Shown: positions 1-12,178 of the stretch, piece by piece
Layout: each line of letters begins with the position of its first letter
Position numbering within the stretch: the first letter of the stretch is position 1
Source: Blumeriella jaapii
Lineage: Eukaryota > Ascomycota > Leotiomycetes > Helotiales > Drepanopezizaceae
Length of the DNA: 64,000 nucleotides
Direction: 5' to 3'
Assembly: GCA_009599575.1 (NCBI GenBank)
Contig: VWND01000023.1
Location: 236,501-300,500 of the forward strand
Position numbers and translations under genes: made by a program
The notes under the pieces: generated by a model
What the model was told of the DNA's origin: nothing
The model's input: only the letters and a program-made list of their open reading frames with translations
Database searches by the model: none

Positions 1-330
1 AAAAGAGGCATTTTCACAAGTCATGCATTCAAAGTTCCTCAACTCAACTACCTACCGAGGTACTGTACTCAGTAACCCGTCCTGCCGGTCTGTTCGTCTG
101 TCTACACGCCACGGGGGTATTTCCCAAGTTTCCCATCCCACTCCAACGCCATTTCCCCAGAAGAAAAAATTTGTCCAAACGGAACACCAGATCCACAAAC
201 ACCGGTTTCGCAGCAGAGAAACTAACAAAAGGCTAGACTCAAAAAGAGGAATTGTAAAGAAGAAACAATTCTATCATCCGCCGACGTCTGTCTATGCCAC
301 CCCCCAATCATGATTCCTGCGATGCTTCTA
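1..330. other. left-edge spacer, 3' flank of the SUN gene
   Basis: No coding signal was recognised on either strand. It is probably the 3' untranslated region and downstream flank of the minus-strand SUN-domain gene that ends at 331. Confidence 0.5.
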
Positions 331-2572
331 TTAGTAGAGGCCAGGAGTAGCGACTACTTCACCATGAACGCGAACGCGATAGAGGCAGGTGTAGTCAACA
401 GCCTCACCACCCCAGTTGGTCTTGCTGCGAATGATGACTTTGTTGGTGTGAGCTCCCAGAGCCTTCATGTTGAGTCCCATAGCGAACGATTGTATGTTCT
501 GCTGGGTCTCGATATCGTAGATCCAAGAGCCGATGCGAACGTAGCCGAGCGGAAGAGCAGGATCGTCCACGTGGTCGTGGAAAATGGCATCGGACATCTT
601 CTTGACGGCTTTGAAGAGTTCGGGGTCGGGGATCAAGGCGAGCAGCTCCATTTCTCGGGGTGCGGCGCCGGGTTCGAGGGAGGCGGAGGGGGAAATGTGT
701 TCGACGACGACTTGGTCGGGGTAGATGCTGCTGGACATGATTACTGCGAGACTGGAACCGAAACCGTCAGCGCCCTTGGATGGGGCACACCAGCAATCGC
801 CGTGCTCTTCCCACTTGATCAGGGCCGTGTAGGGACTGTTGGGAGTGGGGACGGGATTGCCCATCAGATAGCGCTTGATTTTCTCGGGGTACGAGACATC
901 ATGACTTGGAAAGAGGAAAGCTGGGGACGTCAGATCTTTGTCAACCGTGGCACCGGTTCCTTTGGCAAAGTAGTTGATGCGGCTGAGACCATAGTTGACG
1001 TTGCTCTTCAGGTTCGCAGACGCCAGAGCATCGATTTGGCCGCTGGAAATGAACTTCTGGAGGACCTCGTTGGCGATAGCCGCTGACTCGTCCTTGAACT
1101 CATGCTGTAATTTGTTGATCTGGCGCGTTGTCTGATGTAGCTTCGTTGAGAGATCACTCATCTGGGATCTGATCTCGGACTGGTTGTCTTCCCAATTTTG
1201 ACGCACAATGTCCAAGACTTCAGTCTTGGAGATGACTCGGTGTTCCTTTAGGAGCTCGGGGAACTGACGGGTCAGATCGGCGTCACGGAGCTTTCGGATC
1301 TCAGCTTCATTTTGTCGCGAGTACTTGTCCCATAGCTTTTTGGCTTGGGTCTCGGACATCTTGCTTGTCCCGCTGGAGAAGGAGGAGGGCTTGCCCACCG
1401 ACTCGACTTGATCGCGGAGTAAGGTGTCGTCGGAGCGGATCTTGTCCTGCAGCGCATGCCAGAAGGAGTCAGGAATGATCGTGTTGCCGTACTTATCCTT
1501 CTTGGCCACGAGGAAGTTCGGGAGCAGATCCTGGATCGCCTTCAGAGCCTTGGGATCAAGATCCGAGGGTCGAGAGGAGAGGCGGCCGACCTTGGTTTCG
1601 AGATCACTCAGCCGTCGGTTGATGACCTGAACGTCGGCGGGCTGGAAGAACTCAGTTGGGTTGCCAAGAGTGTGTTTGAGATCGGTGAACGAAGGTGGCA
1701 TGTTGACAAGTTGAGAAAGACCCCAGAGCAAAACGGTCGCGACCAACAGGATGGCCAGGTACTTGCCCAGTTTCCTTGGTGATTGTTGTTAGTCAAGGCG
1801 CTCAGATACAGAGAAGAAACACTTACTTGAAGGCACCGTCAACGAAGGGGCCAACCGTATCCTTGATGCTATCAATCCAGTTCAAGTAAGATTGGCCGTG
1901 CTTGGCGCGAGCTGCATGCACACGGTCGATGGGAAGGCGTGCTCTGGCAATCTCTGAGGCACGCTCTTTCGCGGCGGCGACGTGGATCTCATCCATGTGG
2001 TGAAATTGGTGGTCCACTTCGGCCTCGTCGGACGCGGGCTCATCGAGCTCCTCAATGGGATTGAGATCATCCTCGTGCCCCGAGAGCCCAGAAGAATCAA
2101 TACCCACATCTCGAAAGATACCGCTCTCCTGGTTGAAGCTCTTCTCAACCGCATGTTGGGCGTCTCTGACGTCTTCTGCGCTAGATTTCTTCGGCGACTT
2201 TGCGCGACCGACTCGGCTATTGGCTCCTGGATGATGGGTCAGTACAGCGTCGAGAGGAGGAAGATGCCGGAACTTACGACTCGCGGCTCTGACCGGCTCG
2301 AGTTGCTCGGCGATGATGTCCTCGATGGCGTTGGCGATCATCGGGCCCTGTCGGGGTGGGGGTGGGAGGGTATTGGTGCCATACGCGTTGCTGTGCATAG
2401 TTGCGAAGGCGGGAAGAGCGTCGTCGGAGCCCTGGCGTAGTGACAACAGATCCCGACGCGCGGCATTTCTTGCCGCCGATCTTGGAGAGGTCACTGGGAT
2501 GTGGGCAGCAGGAGAAGGGGCCGGCGTGCTGCTGGCCGCTCTGCTCCCGCGGGTGGTACGTCGCGTGGACAT
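331..2572 (-). CDS. SUN-domain nuclear envelope protein (Sad1/UNC-84 family)
   Basis: Predicted exons are 2572-2278, 2226-1827 and 1774-331, giving 712 aa. Both introns have GTAAGT donors; the first (51 nt) is in frame, so it could be missed. The N-terminus is Ser/Arg/Pro rich and nucleoplasm-like. One membrane segment lies at about 237-255, formed across the second splice (KKLGKYLAILLVATVLLWG). A coiled-coil-like stretch follows, then a SUN domain at about 499-705 with the family's late aromatic and Cys features (SKTNWGGEAVDYTCLYRVRV). SUN proteins sit in the inner nuclear membrane and bind KASH partners in the perinuclear space, linking chromatin or the spindle pole body to the cytoskeleton. 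That role is inferred from the family. The start at 2572 is the first ATG of the open frame; possible upstream leader introns are listed separately. Confidence 0.88.
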
Positions 2573-2751
2573 GTCGGTCGACGAAAGGCGAGGTAAATCG
2601 GGGCTTGGTTGTAGGAGTAGCTCCGAGAGACGTTCTGCGAACGCAGGTTGGGGTGGGATGTGTGGTTGTAAGTGTTGAGCGCCGGGAACGTGGCAATCGG
2701 GGCGTTCGAGGCCGGCGTCGTGCGACTTGGGACTTCTGGGTTGCGAGTTGT

Positions 2752-2969
2752 CTATGAGACGTGAGCGAGATTCGAACGTGTCACCGCCGCGGCCACTTAC
2801 GTCTGGTTGAGGTCTTCCTGGTTCTGGAGAAGTCTGACATTCTGATCAGCATTCGCAAGCAGAGAGCCGAGTTGGTGATGATGGAGGGGAAGAGAAGAGG
2901 GAGCGCGCGCCGCGGGTTCTGGCCGCAGGTGAAGTCCTGATGGATCGACCGGAGCGAGCAGAGACTTAC
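2752..2969 (-). other. possible spliced 5' leader of the SUN gene
   Basis: On the minus strand two intervals have full intron form. Interval 2969-2919 is 51 nt, donor GTAAGT, acceptor CCAG. Interval 2800-2752 is 49 nt, donor GTAAGT, acceptor CATAG. They lie just upstream of the SUN start codon and could be introns of a 5' untranslated leader or of upstream coding exons. The exonic sequence between them can be read as a Gln/Asn-rich peptide, but I recognise no family. The assignment is inference only. Confidence 0.35.
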
Positions 2970-3691
2970 GATTGTGCGCCGTCTACTCGTATTGTGGTGC
3001 GTGAGAATTTCTGGTCGCGATTGTCTGGCGGGGCCGAGGACAAGGACAATAGCAACGATGGGAAGCGAGAGCGCAAAGCGACCGTTCACTCTCGGGCTAC
3101 GATGCGCGCACGCGAACACAGTGATACGCAGCCTGCACAGCGGACGATGACGCGTCTCGGGATGTCGCGCACTCGATTATGGCTTCGTTCCGATCATGGA
3201 GAGGTGGAAGGGGGTGGTGTTGGGGAGGGCGGGCAGGCTGGCGCAAGTTGAGTATATGAAGTCCTCGACGCGACTCGAAGCGGCGACCAGGGGCGGACAA
3301 TGGGAGGCCATCTAACGCGTGCGGTCACTGGCTGCTCCCGGCGCAGCAACCTCGGGCGCGCGGATTCGGACGCATCAAAGCGCCCCCTGCATTCCAGGCC
3401 GGAAGCGACACGAAAGGTGTTGAAGCGGTTTGGAGTGATTGGAGGGGCGCGGGTTGGTCTTTGAAGGTTGGATGGAGGTTGAAAGAATGAAGGTTGAAAG
3501 GTCGAAGGTCGAAGGTCGAAGGTCGAATCGAGCGAGCGGCAGACAGGGGCAGGTTCAGCCCCGTGCAGTGGTGATCTGGATGACATAATCGTGGCTGGTG
3601 CGGGGGGTCACTCACCGCCTTCCACTTCCAGCGACGCCACATCGTCGACTGCAGAATACAGCTGCACAGACGATATGTGTACTGTGCCGTA

Positions 3692-3742
3692 GGTACTGTA
3701 CTGTACTGTACTATGTACTGACTGTACTGACTGTACTGTACA
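3692..3742. repeat. TGTACTGTAC-like simple repeat
   Basis: The words TACTG/TACTGAC are iterated about eight times on the top strand upstream of the epimerase. The same motif family recurs in other spacers of the window. Confidence 0.8.
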
Positions 3743-3938
3743 GCTGTCCCGCCACATCTCCGCCAGAACCGCCAGAACAACAAGCTTCGGCACATCACAA
3801 CTCAATTCGCTCGTCTGTGCGGAAACACACTACGGTACTGTACAGGACTGACCGGACTCTACAGATACTGACAGCACAGAACTGTACGTACGTATCGGAC
3901 TTACTGTCTTTACACGGCTTGCACGTGCCGTACGTCAA

Positions 3939-3962
3939 CCCCCCCCCCCCCCCCCACCCCCC
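3939..3962. repeat. poly-C tract directly upstream of the epimerase start codon
   Basis: Seventeen C, then A, then six C, ending seven bases before the ATG at 3969. It therefore lies in the 5' untranslated region or core promoter of the epimerase gene. Confidence 0.85.
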
Positions 3963-3968
3963 GCTACC

Positions 3969-5340
<1,372 letters not shown>

Positions 5341-5557
5341 GCTCGGGGGTCGATGGGCTATGGGGGTCCCATCTGTGTGCACTCTTTGCGCCATATCTCA
5401 ACGTGAAGCTTCTCTAGATACACCTTTGCGCATCGATATTCACGTCATGCCTCTCCACCCCACTCACGAGGCACCAAGCCCAACATTTCCACCCGCAGTA
5501 CGATGATGCACGTGTCACGTTCCCTCGTCCTGGCTCCTGGCTCCTGGCTCCAGCCAG

Positions 5558-7008
5558 CTAGGGCTTGAGCAACAATTTGCCCGTCGTCTTCCTCCCCTCC
5601 AGATCCGTGTGCGCCCGCGCCACCTCCTCTAGCGGATACGTCTCGTGCACCCGGACGTTCAGCTTGTCCTTGACGATGAAGTCGAACAGCTCCGCCGTGT
5701 ACTTCTCGTACTCCTCGCGCGTGTAGATGTAGTTGAACAGCGTCGGGCGCAGGACCGAGACGTTCTTCTCGGACAGCTTGCTGATGGCAAAGGGCGGCAC
5801 GGCGCCGGACTGTCACGGCACAGCGAGGCGGCACGTTAGCATGCGTTTCCACGTCCCCTTTCTATGCTCGTGAGCGGGCCAGATCAACCAGCGCGCTGCC
5901 TCGCCTCGAGAAGACCGGACGAGGGAGAGAAGGGGACGGGGGGAGGAAGACAGAGCGAGGGGAGAGACAACGTACCGAGTTCCCATAAGAAACGACAGTG
6001 CCCTTCCTCGCAACCAGCTGCAAGTCATTCTCGAACTGATCCTTCCCCGTGCTATCGAACACGACCCTGACGCCCTCCCCGCCCGTGATCTCCCGCACCT
6101 GGGCCACCAGGTCCCCCTCCTCCTTGTAGTTGAGCATCCAGCCGGCGCCGTTGTCCGTCGCCAGCGCCATCTTCGCGGCCGTGCTCGCCGTGCCGATGGT
6201 GCGCGCGCCCACGGCCCGCAGCAGCTGGCACAGCCAGAGCCCGACGCCGCCCGCGGCCGCGTGCACCAGCACCCAGTCGCCCTTGCGCACGTGACACGCT
6301 TCCCGGATGAGCGTCAGCGCCGTGAGGCCTTGCAGGAGGGCCGCGGCCGCGACGCCCAAGGGGATGCTGGCCGGGACGGCGTGCACTTTGGCGACGACGG
6401 CGGCCGTGTATTCGGCGTAGGCGGAGAGGCCGAGGTCTGTGAGGGAGAGGGATTAGCACCTGTTCACTTGATGGCGTTGGCCACCCAAGACAGATGGGGA
6501 GCAGAGATCCAGGGAGGGCGCGTGGCTTGTGACGGCACGTACAGACGACGCGGTCGCCGACTTGGAAGTCGGCCGTGGACGAGGGGCCCAGGGAGACGAC
6601 ACGCCCTTCTCCTTCGCGGCCGAGGATCTGCGGCATGGGAGAGGGGTAGAGGCCGGTGCGGAAGTAGCTAGATACACATACACATGTCAATACTCGAAGA
6701 CAAGGAGAACAAGGCTTCGGACAAGAAGGAGAAAAGTCCACGGTGATGGGAAAAAGAGAGAGAGAGAGAGAGACAGACGTGTCGATATAATTAACGCCCA
6801 CAAACTCGTTCTTCACCAACACCTCGCCCTCCTTCGGCTCCGGCACCGGGAGGTCCGTCTTGTACTGCAGCACCTCGACGCCGCCCGTCTTCTCGATGAC
6901 GACGCCCTTCATCGTCTTGGGGAGCGGGGGAGAGGAGGCCATCTCCCTCGACGAGCGCCGGAAACGCGTCGAGAGTTGCGAGAGTCGTGTTCGGGGGAGG
7001 ATCCGCAC
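5558..7008 (-). CDS. zeta-crystallin-type NADPH:quinone oxidoreductase
   Basis: Exons are 7008-6779, 6667-6543, 6436-5976 and 5809-5558 (355 aa, frame closes exactly). This is the medium-chain dehydrogenase/reductase family that reduces quinones with NADPH. An N-terminal GroES-like fold (VNYIDTYFRTGLYP) is followed by the nucleotide-binding stretch VLVHAAAGGVGLWLCQLLRA and a C-terminal HETYPLEEVARAHTDLEGRK tail typical of the family. No zinc-ligand Cys cluster is evident, as expected for quinone reductases. The first 25 residues are Arg/Ser rich without acidic residues until about residue 22, suggesting a mitochondrial presequence. A second ATG (MASSPPLPK) would give a cytosolic form. Intron 1 contains a (GA)n run at about 6755-6773. 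It converges on the epimerase gene, with 217 bases between their ends. Confidence 0.9.
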
Positions 7009-7434
7009 GTGCGATTCTCAGACGTGTTGTCACTCGGTCGAGCTCTGTGTGCGAGAATGACCAAAGTGTAGATAGTAGAGAGATTGGGGTTGTGGAATCG
7101 GGGGCTGTCGTGTATGCGTTGAAGGAGGCTCTTGCGGGGAAACGGCGGAATGGAGCTTCTGGTTGTTGGAGGTGCTGGGCCAGCTGCGGTGAGAAGGTGG
7201 TGGGTGGGTGATCAGGTGGCGGAGGAGGAAAGCGCAGGAGGTGTTGTGATATGACGTTGTTCGGCTAATTCCCGAAGGAATAGGAGTCACTGCAAGTGGT
7301 GAGGTGGTGAAGTGGTGAACCCCTCCAACCCCGCACCCGGCTGGTTATCAGGCTTGATATACATGGTATTCATGGTATAGATCTACATGATATACATGAT
7401 GTAGATGATATACATGATATGCTATACATGCTAT

Positions 7435-7470
7435 GCTCTCCACGCTCTCCACGCTCTCCACGCTCTCCAC
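7435..7470. repeat. four tandem copies of a 9-base unit (CTCTCCACG)
   Basis: Near-perfect head-to-tail copies of CTCTCCACG. They are immediately preceded by degenerate TATACATGAT-like repeats from about 7363. Confidence 0.85.
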
Positions 7471-7645
7471 ATCTCTACAATCCAATTCACCCCCTTCCAC
7501 TCTCAGACTACCCACGTATTCAACCCTGTCTTGAACTCCGTCCCAATCCAGACAGCACAGGACAGCACAGCAGAGCACCTGAGTAACAAGCAAACGTCCA
7601 TACATCCAGCCCGAGTCGAACACCGCTTGCTAAGCCTAGCTCTCA

Positions 7646-8036
7646 CTGTATGTACTGTACGTACAGTACAGTATGTACCGATCCGGTGGTGGATCTACTG
7701 TAGCTCCTCTACTCTATGGTACGGCACGGTAGGGTACGGTACTGGTTTACGTGCAGCTAGCTGTACTACTACTACACTACTTATTTACTGTACTGTACAG
7801 TATAGTAGGTAAGTAAGTAAGTACTCGAGTTACAGTACTGTGCTGTACATGCTTACTTACTTACTACCTCCACGTCCTCTGGCTCTTCCCCCCTCCCGTC
7901 TCGTCTCGTCCCGTCCGGTCCGTCCCGTCTCGGCAAAGCACGATCGTGATCGTGATAACGTACAGTATGTACATACAGTACGTACATACATACATACACA
8001 CACAGTACCCAGTACAGTACTCAGTACTCAGTACAG
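7646..8036. repeat. clustered TGTACAGTAC-like palindromic words
   Basis: Three dense clusters (7646-7679, 7786-7805, 7960-8036) are made of GTAC, TACAGTAC and GTACTGTAC in both orientations. Several halves are mutually complementary and could form hairpins. Confidence 0.75.
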
Positions 8037-8597
8037 CAGCAGCCAAGAGCAATCACCACCACGCAGCAAGCCATCAAGAAAGAGTGCCAGTCGTCAACGC
8101 AACGGAGCAGTGGGTCTATCGGAGCAGATGGAGAGGGGGGAGGACACGACACAGGTGGTCGTCGTAATCGTGGGGACATCCCGTGACCCGGTACGAATAC
8201 GAGGATCTCGGACGCGCAAGCCCCTAGATCGGAGGCTGGGTGAGAAGCTGGGAAAGGGGCCGGAGGGAGTCTGCCGATGTTCCCTTACACATATATATTG
8301 CTGGACACCCGCTCCTCCTCTGCTCGGACGCGTGCCACGGCGACTGTCAGCGGGAAAAGAGTGGGCGGCCCATCATCTTCTTCGGTCAGATCGGAATGTT
8401 CACTTTCATTGCCTCGTCTCATCTTCTATGATTCAGCACGCAGACCCAATACGCCAGTCCCGCACGCATGCTGCAACGCCCACGACCCGCCCAAGAACGC
8501 CCTACGGTCCGGCTTTTCCAACCCAATCTATCCCATCCGTCACCTGACCGCCGAAGGAAATGGGAAAGCCAGCCAGCGGGAATCATACAACGTCCAA

Positions 8598-9137
8598 CTA
8601 GTGCAGCTCCTCCTCGCTCGTCTCCGTGCGACTATCGATAGACTCTCCACTCTCCGAATCCGACGTCAGCTCCTCCGAGACCAGCGCTTCGCTCTCCACG
8701 TCGCTGTCGGCCGCCCCGTGCAGTTCGGGCTTCGGCGCGGCGGCGAGGTCGCACGCGCCGTCCACCCCGCCATTCGCATGCCCGTTGCGCTTCCTGTCCC
8801 CGCCTACCTCCTGCGCGCCGAGCCTTTCGCGCTCGACCTCAGCCGCCCGGGCGCTCTTCCTGCGCACCCGGTTCTCGTTGACGCGGCCGAAGGCGAGAAC
8901 TTGCACGACGACCATGACGGCCGTGTAACCCCAGCACAGCTGGTCGTCGGCGTGCATGTCGAGGTACGGGGCGGCATTGCGAACGGGCCCAATGCTCTCG
9001 ATGAAAGGGCGAGGAGAGTGCGAGATGGAAGGTGGGGGAGGCACGATGTGGGAGATGAAGGTGTTGATCAGATGGAGGACGAAGGCCGGGTTGAGCAGGA
9101 TGGCGGGGATCAGGTAGGTCGAGGTGATGGTCGGCAT
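8598..9137 (-). CDS. small two-TM membrane protein, function unknown
   Basis: A single exon of 179 aa starting at the ATG of MPTITSTYLIPAIL. Two hydrophobic segments are visible: residues about 7-30 (LIPAILLNPAFVLHLINTFI) and about 57-76 (LCWGYTAVMVVVQVLAFGRV). They are joined by a Pro/Ser-rich loop. An Arg/Lys-rich stretch after the second segment suggests a cytosolic side. The last about 40 residues are very acidic (Ser/Glu/Asp runs). The frame stays open upstream to 9356, but that part is Arg/Pro/Cys-rich and unlike a protein N-terminus, so I chose the internal ATG. I recognise no named family. The composition and double-TM layout make it likely to be a real gene. Confidence 0.6.
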   Translation of the reverse strand: MPTITSTYLIPAILLNPAFVLHLINTFISHIVPPPPSISHSPRPFIESIGPVRNAAPYLDMHADDQLCWGYTAVMVVVQVLAFGRVNENRVRRKSARAAEVERERLGAQEVGGDRKRNGHANGGVDGACDLAAAPKPELHGAADSDVESEALVSEELTSDSESGESIDSRTETSEEELH

Positions 9138-10424
9138 GTTGAGGATTGCGGGTTGGGGTGATTCTTGCCGCACACGGTCAGTGGGGACTCGATGCGGACG
9201 GGACGGGAGGCATACACTCTGGGCTGGTCGCGGCGACCGTCCTGTCTCATTCCTCTGGCACTGGAGCCGGCGGATGTGGAGTGGCGCGCAGTTGGGGAAT
9301 CGGACTCTCGCCGTGTCGAGGAGCGCGGGGTACTTATGGGGCTCGGGACCGCGCACGAGAACGTTCGCTCTCTCGAGGCTGAGTGTCGCGCAAACCGGGC
9401 AGATGCCGTAACACCTCGAGGGGCATTGGCAAGCGGGCTGGCACGAGGGGGGATCGTGAGGGGGTGGGAGGCGCGGTGCCAGGACGAAGAATGAAAGAGA
9501 GCGTCAGGGCGGTCCCGGTCGTTGGGTCGGCGGGATGGGTATGAGTCCGCCGTATCCTCGGGCGGGGAGGAAGAGCGAGATGCGAGATGCGAGATGAAAG
9601 ATGAGAGATGAGAGATGCGAGATGAGAGATGAGCGAGAGCCTTAGGTAGGTTGAGGTGATGCTGGCATGGGAGTTGGAGAGGGCATGGCGTGGAGAGAGA
9701 GGAGTGGAGGAGGGGAGAGGAGGGGAGGGGAGAGGCGAGGTTTGGGGATGTGCGGATGTGCACGCATCTATGTACTGTCAGTGAACCGGGAACTCGACTT
9801 CCCAGCCCAGACAGGGCAGAGGGCCGAGCCGAGACGCGGGCATCTGAGACGCGGCCGGCGCACGAACAAAAGGCAGTTTGACCGCACGGCCATGACCGTG
9901 ATCCCGATGGACGCCGTGATGGCATGTCACGAATGCATCTCGACGGTACGAACATTCCCGGGACCCCGATGCCTCCATCGACCGTGAGCGTCCCTGAAGC
10001 TGAACGAAATGCCGTTGTCTGGCGTCTGGCGTCTGGCTGGTCCTGGGGCATTCGGATGTGACGTTGATGTGGCTTCGGGGCGCACCAGCCACGGCTCTTC
10101 AGCCACGGCTCTCCAGCCACGGTTGTCGAGCCACAGCGCTCCAGCCACAGCGCTCCAGCCACAGCGCTCCAGCCACCATCGACTTCGAGCCACGTTGGAG
10201 ATCCTCTACCAACACTACTCGACACGACACGACACGACACGACCCGACACGACACGACCCAGTATCTGTACTGTCTCGACAGCACTGTACAAGCTCCTTA
10301 CCGTACACGCTCCGGTACAGTCCTGTCCAACACAGCAGATATCGACGCTCGCGCACAGCAAACGCGGTTGGCCTCCTTCACGCCGAGCCGACCAGGTAGT
10401 CCGGCGTTGCGGTCCGCCTCCACC
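9138..10424. other. spacer with minisatellites upstream of the BOS1-like gene
   Basis: It holds an AGATGAGAGATGCG-type repeat at about 9577-9637, a CTCCAGCCACAGCG-type minisatellite at about 10087-10180 and a (GACAC)n tract at about 10219-10259. TGTAC words occur at 10266-10325. No gene was recognised on either strand. Confidence 0.55.
10087..10180. repeat. minisatellite with about 14-base unit (CTCCAGCCACAGCG and variants)
   Basis: Seven or so copies of AGCCACRGC with CTCCAGCC linkers; the last three are nearly identical. A (GACAC)n pentamer tract follows at about 10219-10259. Confidence 0.8.
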
Positions 10425-11215
10425 ATGGTACGTGTGCAGCTCTCCTCTCCGCCGCCCGAATGTCGCTCAGAGTCACGCAGAATACCCTCTTCAACACGGC
10501 GCTCAAGCAGTCCACCTCTCTCAAACGCGACCTCTCCGCCCCCTCGACGGGCCAGCCGCTCTCTCCCTCCGTCCTCGGCCAGATCTCGGCCTCCCTCACG
10601 TCCTTTGCGCGCACCCTCGACTCCTACGCCGACCTCCTGAAGGCGGAGCTCAACCCGGCCAAGAAAGAGAAGGCCGAAGAGCGCCTGAAATCCTTCCGCG
10701 CCGAGCTGCAGTCCTTCCGAGAGGAGTTCAAAGAGCTGAAACTGCAGAACGAAGATGTCCAGAGCAGCGTCAATCGACAGGAGCTCCTCGGCCGCCGCCC
10801 CCACCACACGGCGACCCCCGACAACCCCTATTCCCACGCCTCGATCTCCGCGAACGCGAACGCCTCGTCGCCCTGGGCGCCGCCGAACGGGCGGCAGGGC
10901 AGCCTGAGCATGCAGTCGGGGGACCAGGAGCGGGAGAATCACGCGCTGAGGGAGCAGAACTTCTTCGCCAACACCCACACGGCGCTGGACGAGTACCTGG
11001 CCCGGGGACAGGCCGTGCTAGGCGATCTGGGCCAGCAGAGGGAGATCCTGAAGGGGACCCAGAAGAGGCTGTACAGCGTGGCGAACACGCTGGGGGTCAG
11101 TGGGGACACGATACGCATGATTGAGCGGCGCGCGAAGCAGGACAAGTGGATCTTCTGGGCCGGCGTGGTGATTTTCTTTGCTTTCTGCTGGCTGGTGTTG
11201 CACTACTTGCGTTGA
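10425..11215 (+). CDS. BOS1: Bos1-type Qb-SNARE (ER-Golgi v-SNARE)
   Basis: It encodes a tail-anchored SNARE acting in fusion of ER-derived vesicles with the Golgi. I favour exons 10425-10427 and 10481-11215: the first coding exon is just ATG, followed by a 53-nt GTACGT...CAG intron. The protein then begins MNTLFNTALKQSTSLKRDL (245 aa), the usual fungal Bos1 start. If the intron is retained, an in-frame ATG at 10460 would add MSLRVTQ. An N-terminal helical region (about 1-100) with a charged coiled coil precedes a SNARE helix at about 165-220 (TQKRLYSVANTLGVSGDTIRM) and one C-terminal membrane anchor (WIFWAGVVIFFAFCWLVLHYL). The central Asn/Ser/Ala linker is low complexity. Family assignment is strong; the tiny first exon is inferred from splice consensus and family start. 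Confidence 0.9.
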
Positions 11216-11708
11216 GCAGGGCGCCGGCATGAGGGGGATGGCCTGCGCAAGCGGCATCCGCCGCGACATGGGAGAGAGGGACCAACATCGTGGTATCGTT
11301 CAAGGCGCGTTATAGCGAGGTGTCCGGCGTTTGGATGTGGCAAAGCCTAACTGACTTGTGGGCGGAGCATCTAGTCTACAATTGTACGACACCGGAAAGC
11401 TCATCTTCGTGGTGTCGTGGTCCCCCTTTTTTCATGGCATTACATTACATTACATTACCTCCTCCGCCTTCCCATACACACGCTTTCATGTGTATCTCCC
11501 GCGACGCATGCGCTCTATGATTTCCCCTCCCTCACAAGCCGTCGCTGCAGCTCGACCGCACCTCTCCTTTCCTCCCCCCGCCTATCATCTCCTCATCTCG
11601 TCTCTCATCTCATCTCTCATCTCATCTCGTCTCTCATCTCATCTCTCATCTCGTCTCCCGTCTTCTCCTCTCGGCCACCCACCACCCACCACACCAGCTC
11701 TCCACCAC
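11216..11708. other. spacer with CT-rich tandem repeats
   Basis: A (CATTA)n tract lies at about 11440-11458 and a (CTCATCTCGTCT/CTCATCTCAT) repeat at about 11590-11660. No gene was recognised. It separates the convergent BOS1-like and small secreted protein genes. Confidence 0.5.
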
Positions 11709-12178
11709 CTACGAATACGAACACTTGGGCACCGGCCACATGTCCTGGCCCTTCCGCAGCTGCACCGTCAGCGCCGCCTGCACCTCGGCATTGCACGAGC
11801 ACACCTGGCCCAGCAGACTGACGTCCCCGCAGCCGGTCGTCAGGCAGCCCTTCTGATTCCCGTCGTAGTAGCACCTTGCGATGGCGAGGCAGGCGCCGAG
11901 CCGGAGGGAGGCCGTGTCGATGGGCTCTGTGCTTGGTGCGCGGCGGCTGCGCGGGGTCTGGTCCTTTGGGCGCGAGGGGTGTTGGGTCAGCACGAATTTG
12001 GACCAAGTGATTGGATCCCCGGGGGGAGAGAGAGCCATGTATGTGGGTAGGTAGATGGTTCAGGGGTGAAAGGGAAGGAAGGTACTTTGGTGACGTCGGA
12101 TCGCGACTCTGATCTCACAGCTCCCGCGCTGGCGACGAGCAGAAGAGACGTCGCCGAGAGGAGGGCCGCGAATCGCAT
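11709..12178 (-). CDS. small secreted cysteine-rich protein
   Basis: Predicted exons are 12178-12119 and 11963-11709 (104 aa), joined across a 155-nt GTGAGA...AAAG intron in phase 0. The first exon encodes exactly a signal peptide (MRFAALLSATSLLLVASAGA). The mature part, about 84 aa, has seven Cys in CLAIARCYYDGNQKGCLTTG, CGDVSLLGQVCSC and the C-terminal PVPKCSYS. Small size, secretion signal and Cys content fit fungal effector-like or cell-wall proteins. The Cys spacing does not match CFEM or hydrophobin patterns closely enough to assign a family, and an odd Cys count is unusual for a fully disulfide-bonded secreted protein. The splice is inferred from consensus and frame; the donor is weaker than most in this window. 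Confidence 0.6.

Larger units (their letters stand above)
2573..3968. other. divergent promoter region between the SUN gene and the epimerase
   Basis: There is no recognised protein-coding gene. The left half holds possible leader exons of the SUN gene. The right half has a (GGTCGAA)n tract at about 3500-3527 and a dense run of TGTACTGTAC-like words at 3692-3742. A 17-C tract at 3939-3955, followed by more C to 3962, ends seven bases before the epimerase ATG. Confidence 0.5.
7009..8597. other. repeat-rich spacer without a recognised gene
   Basis: The spacer holds the promoter of the quinone reductase near 7009-7250. It also holds degenerate ATACATGAT repeats at about 7363-7432, a (CTCTCCACG)n tract at 7435-7470 and TGTACAGTAC-like clusters at 7646-7679, 7786-7805 and 7960-8036. 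No conserved protein was seen on either strand. Confidence 0.55.

Noticed and set aside
310..1086. 258-aa plus-strand open frame
   Set aside because: Antisense shadow of the SUN-domain coding exon.
2763..2783. B-box-like GTTCGAATCTCGC on the minus strand
   Set aside because: The flanks do not form a T-arm, and it sits inside a better-supported intron.
7346..7434. ATACATGAT degenerate repeats as a possible CRISPR-like array
   Set aside because: Units are short, degenerate and without unique spacers; a simple eukaryotic repeat.
9110..10285. 391-aa open frame on the minus strand
   Set aside because: Built from tandem repeats and Ser/Arg/Pro-rich translation of GC-rich spacer; no domains.
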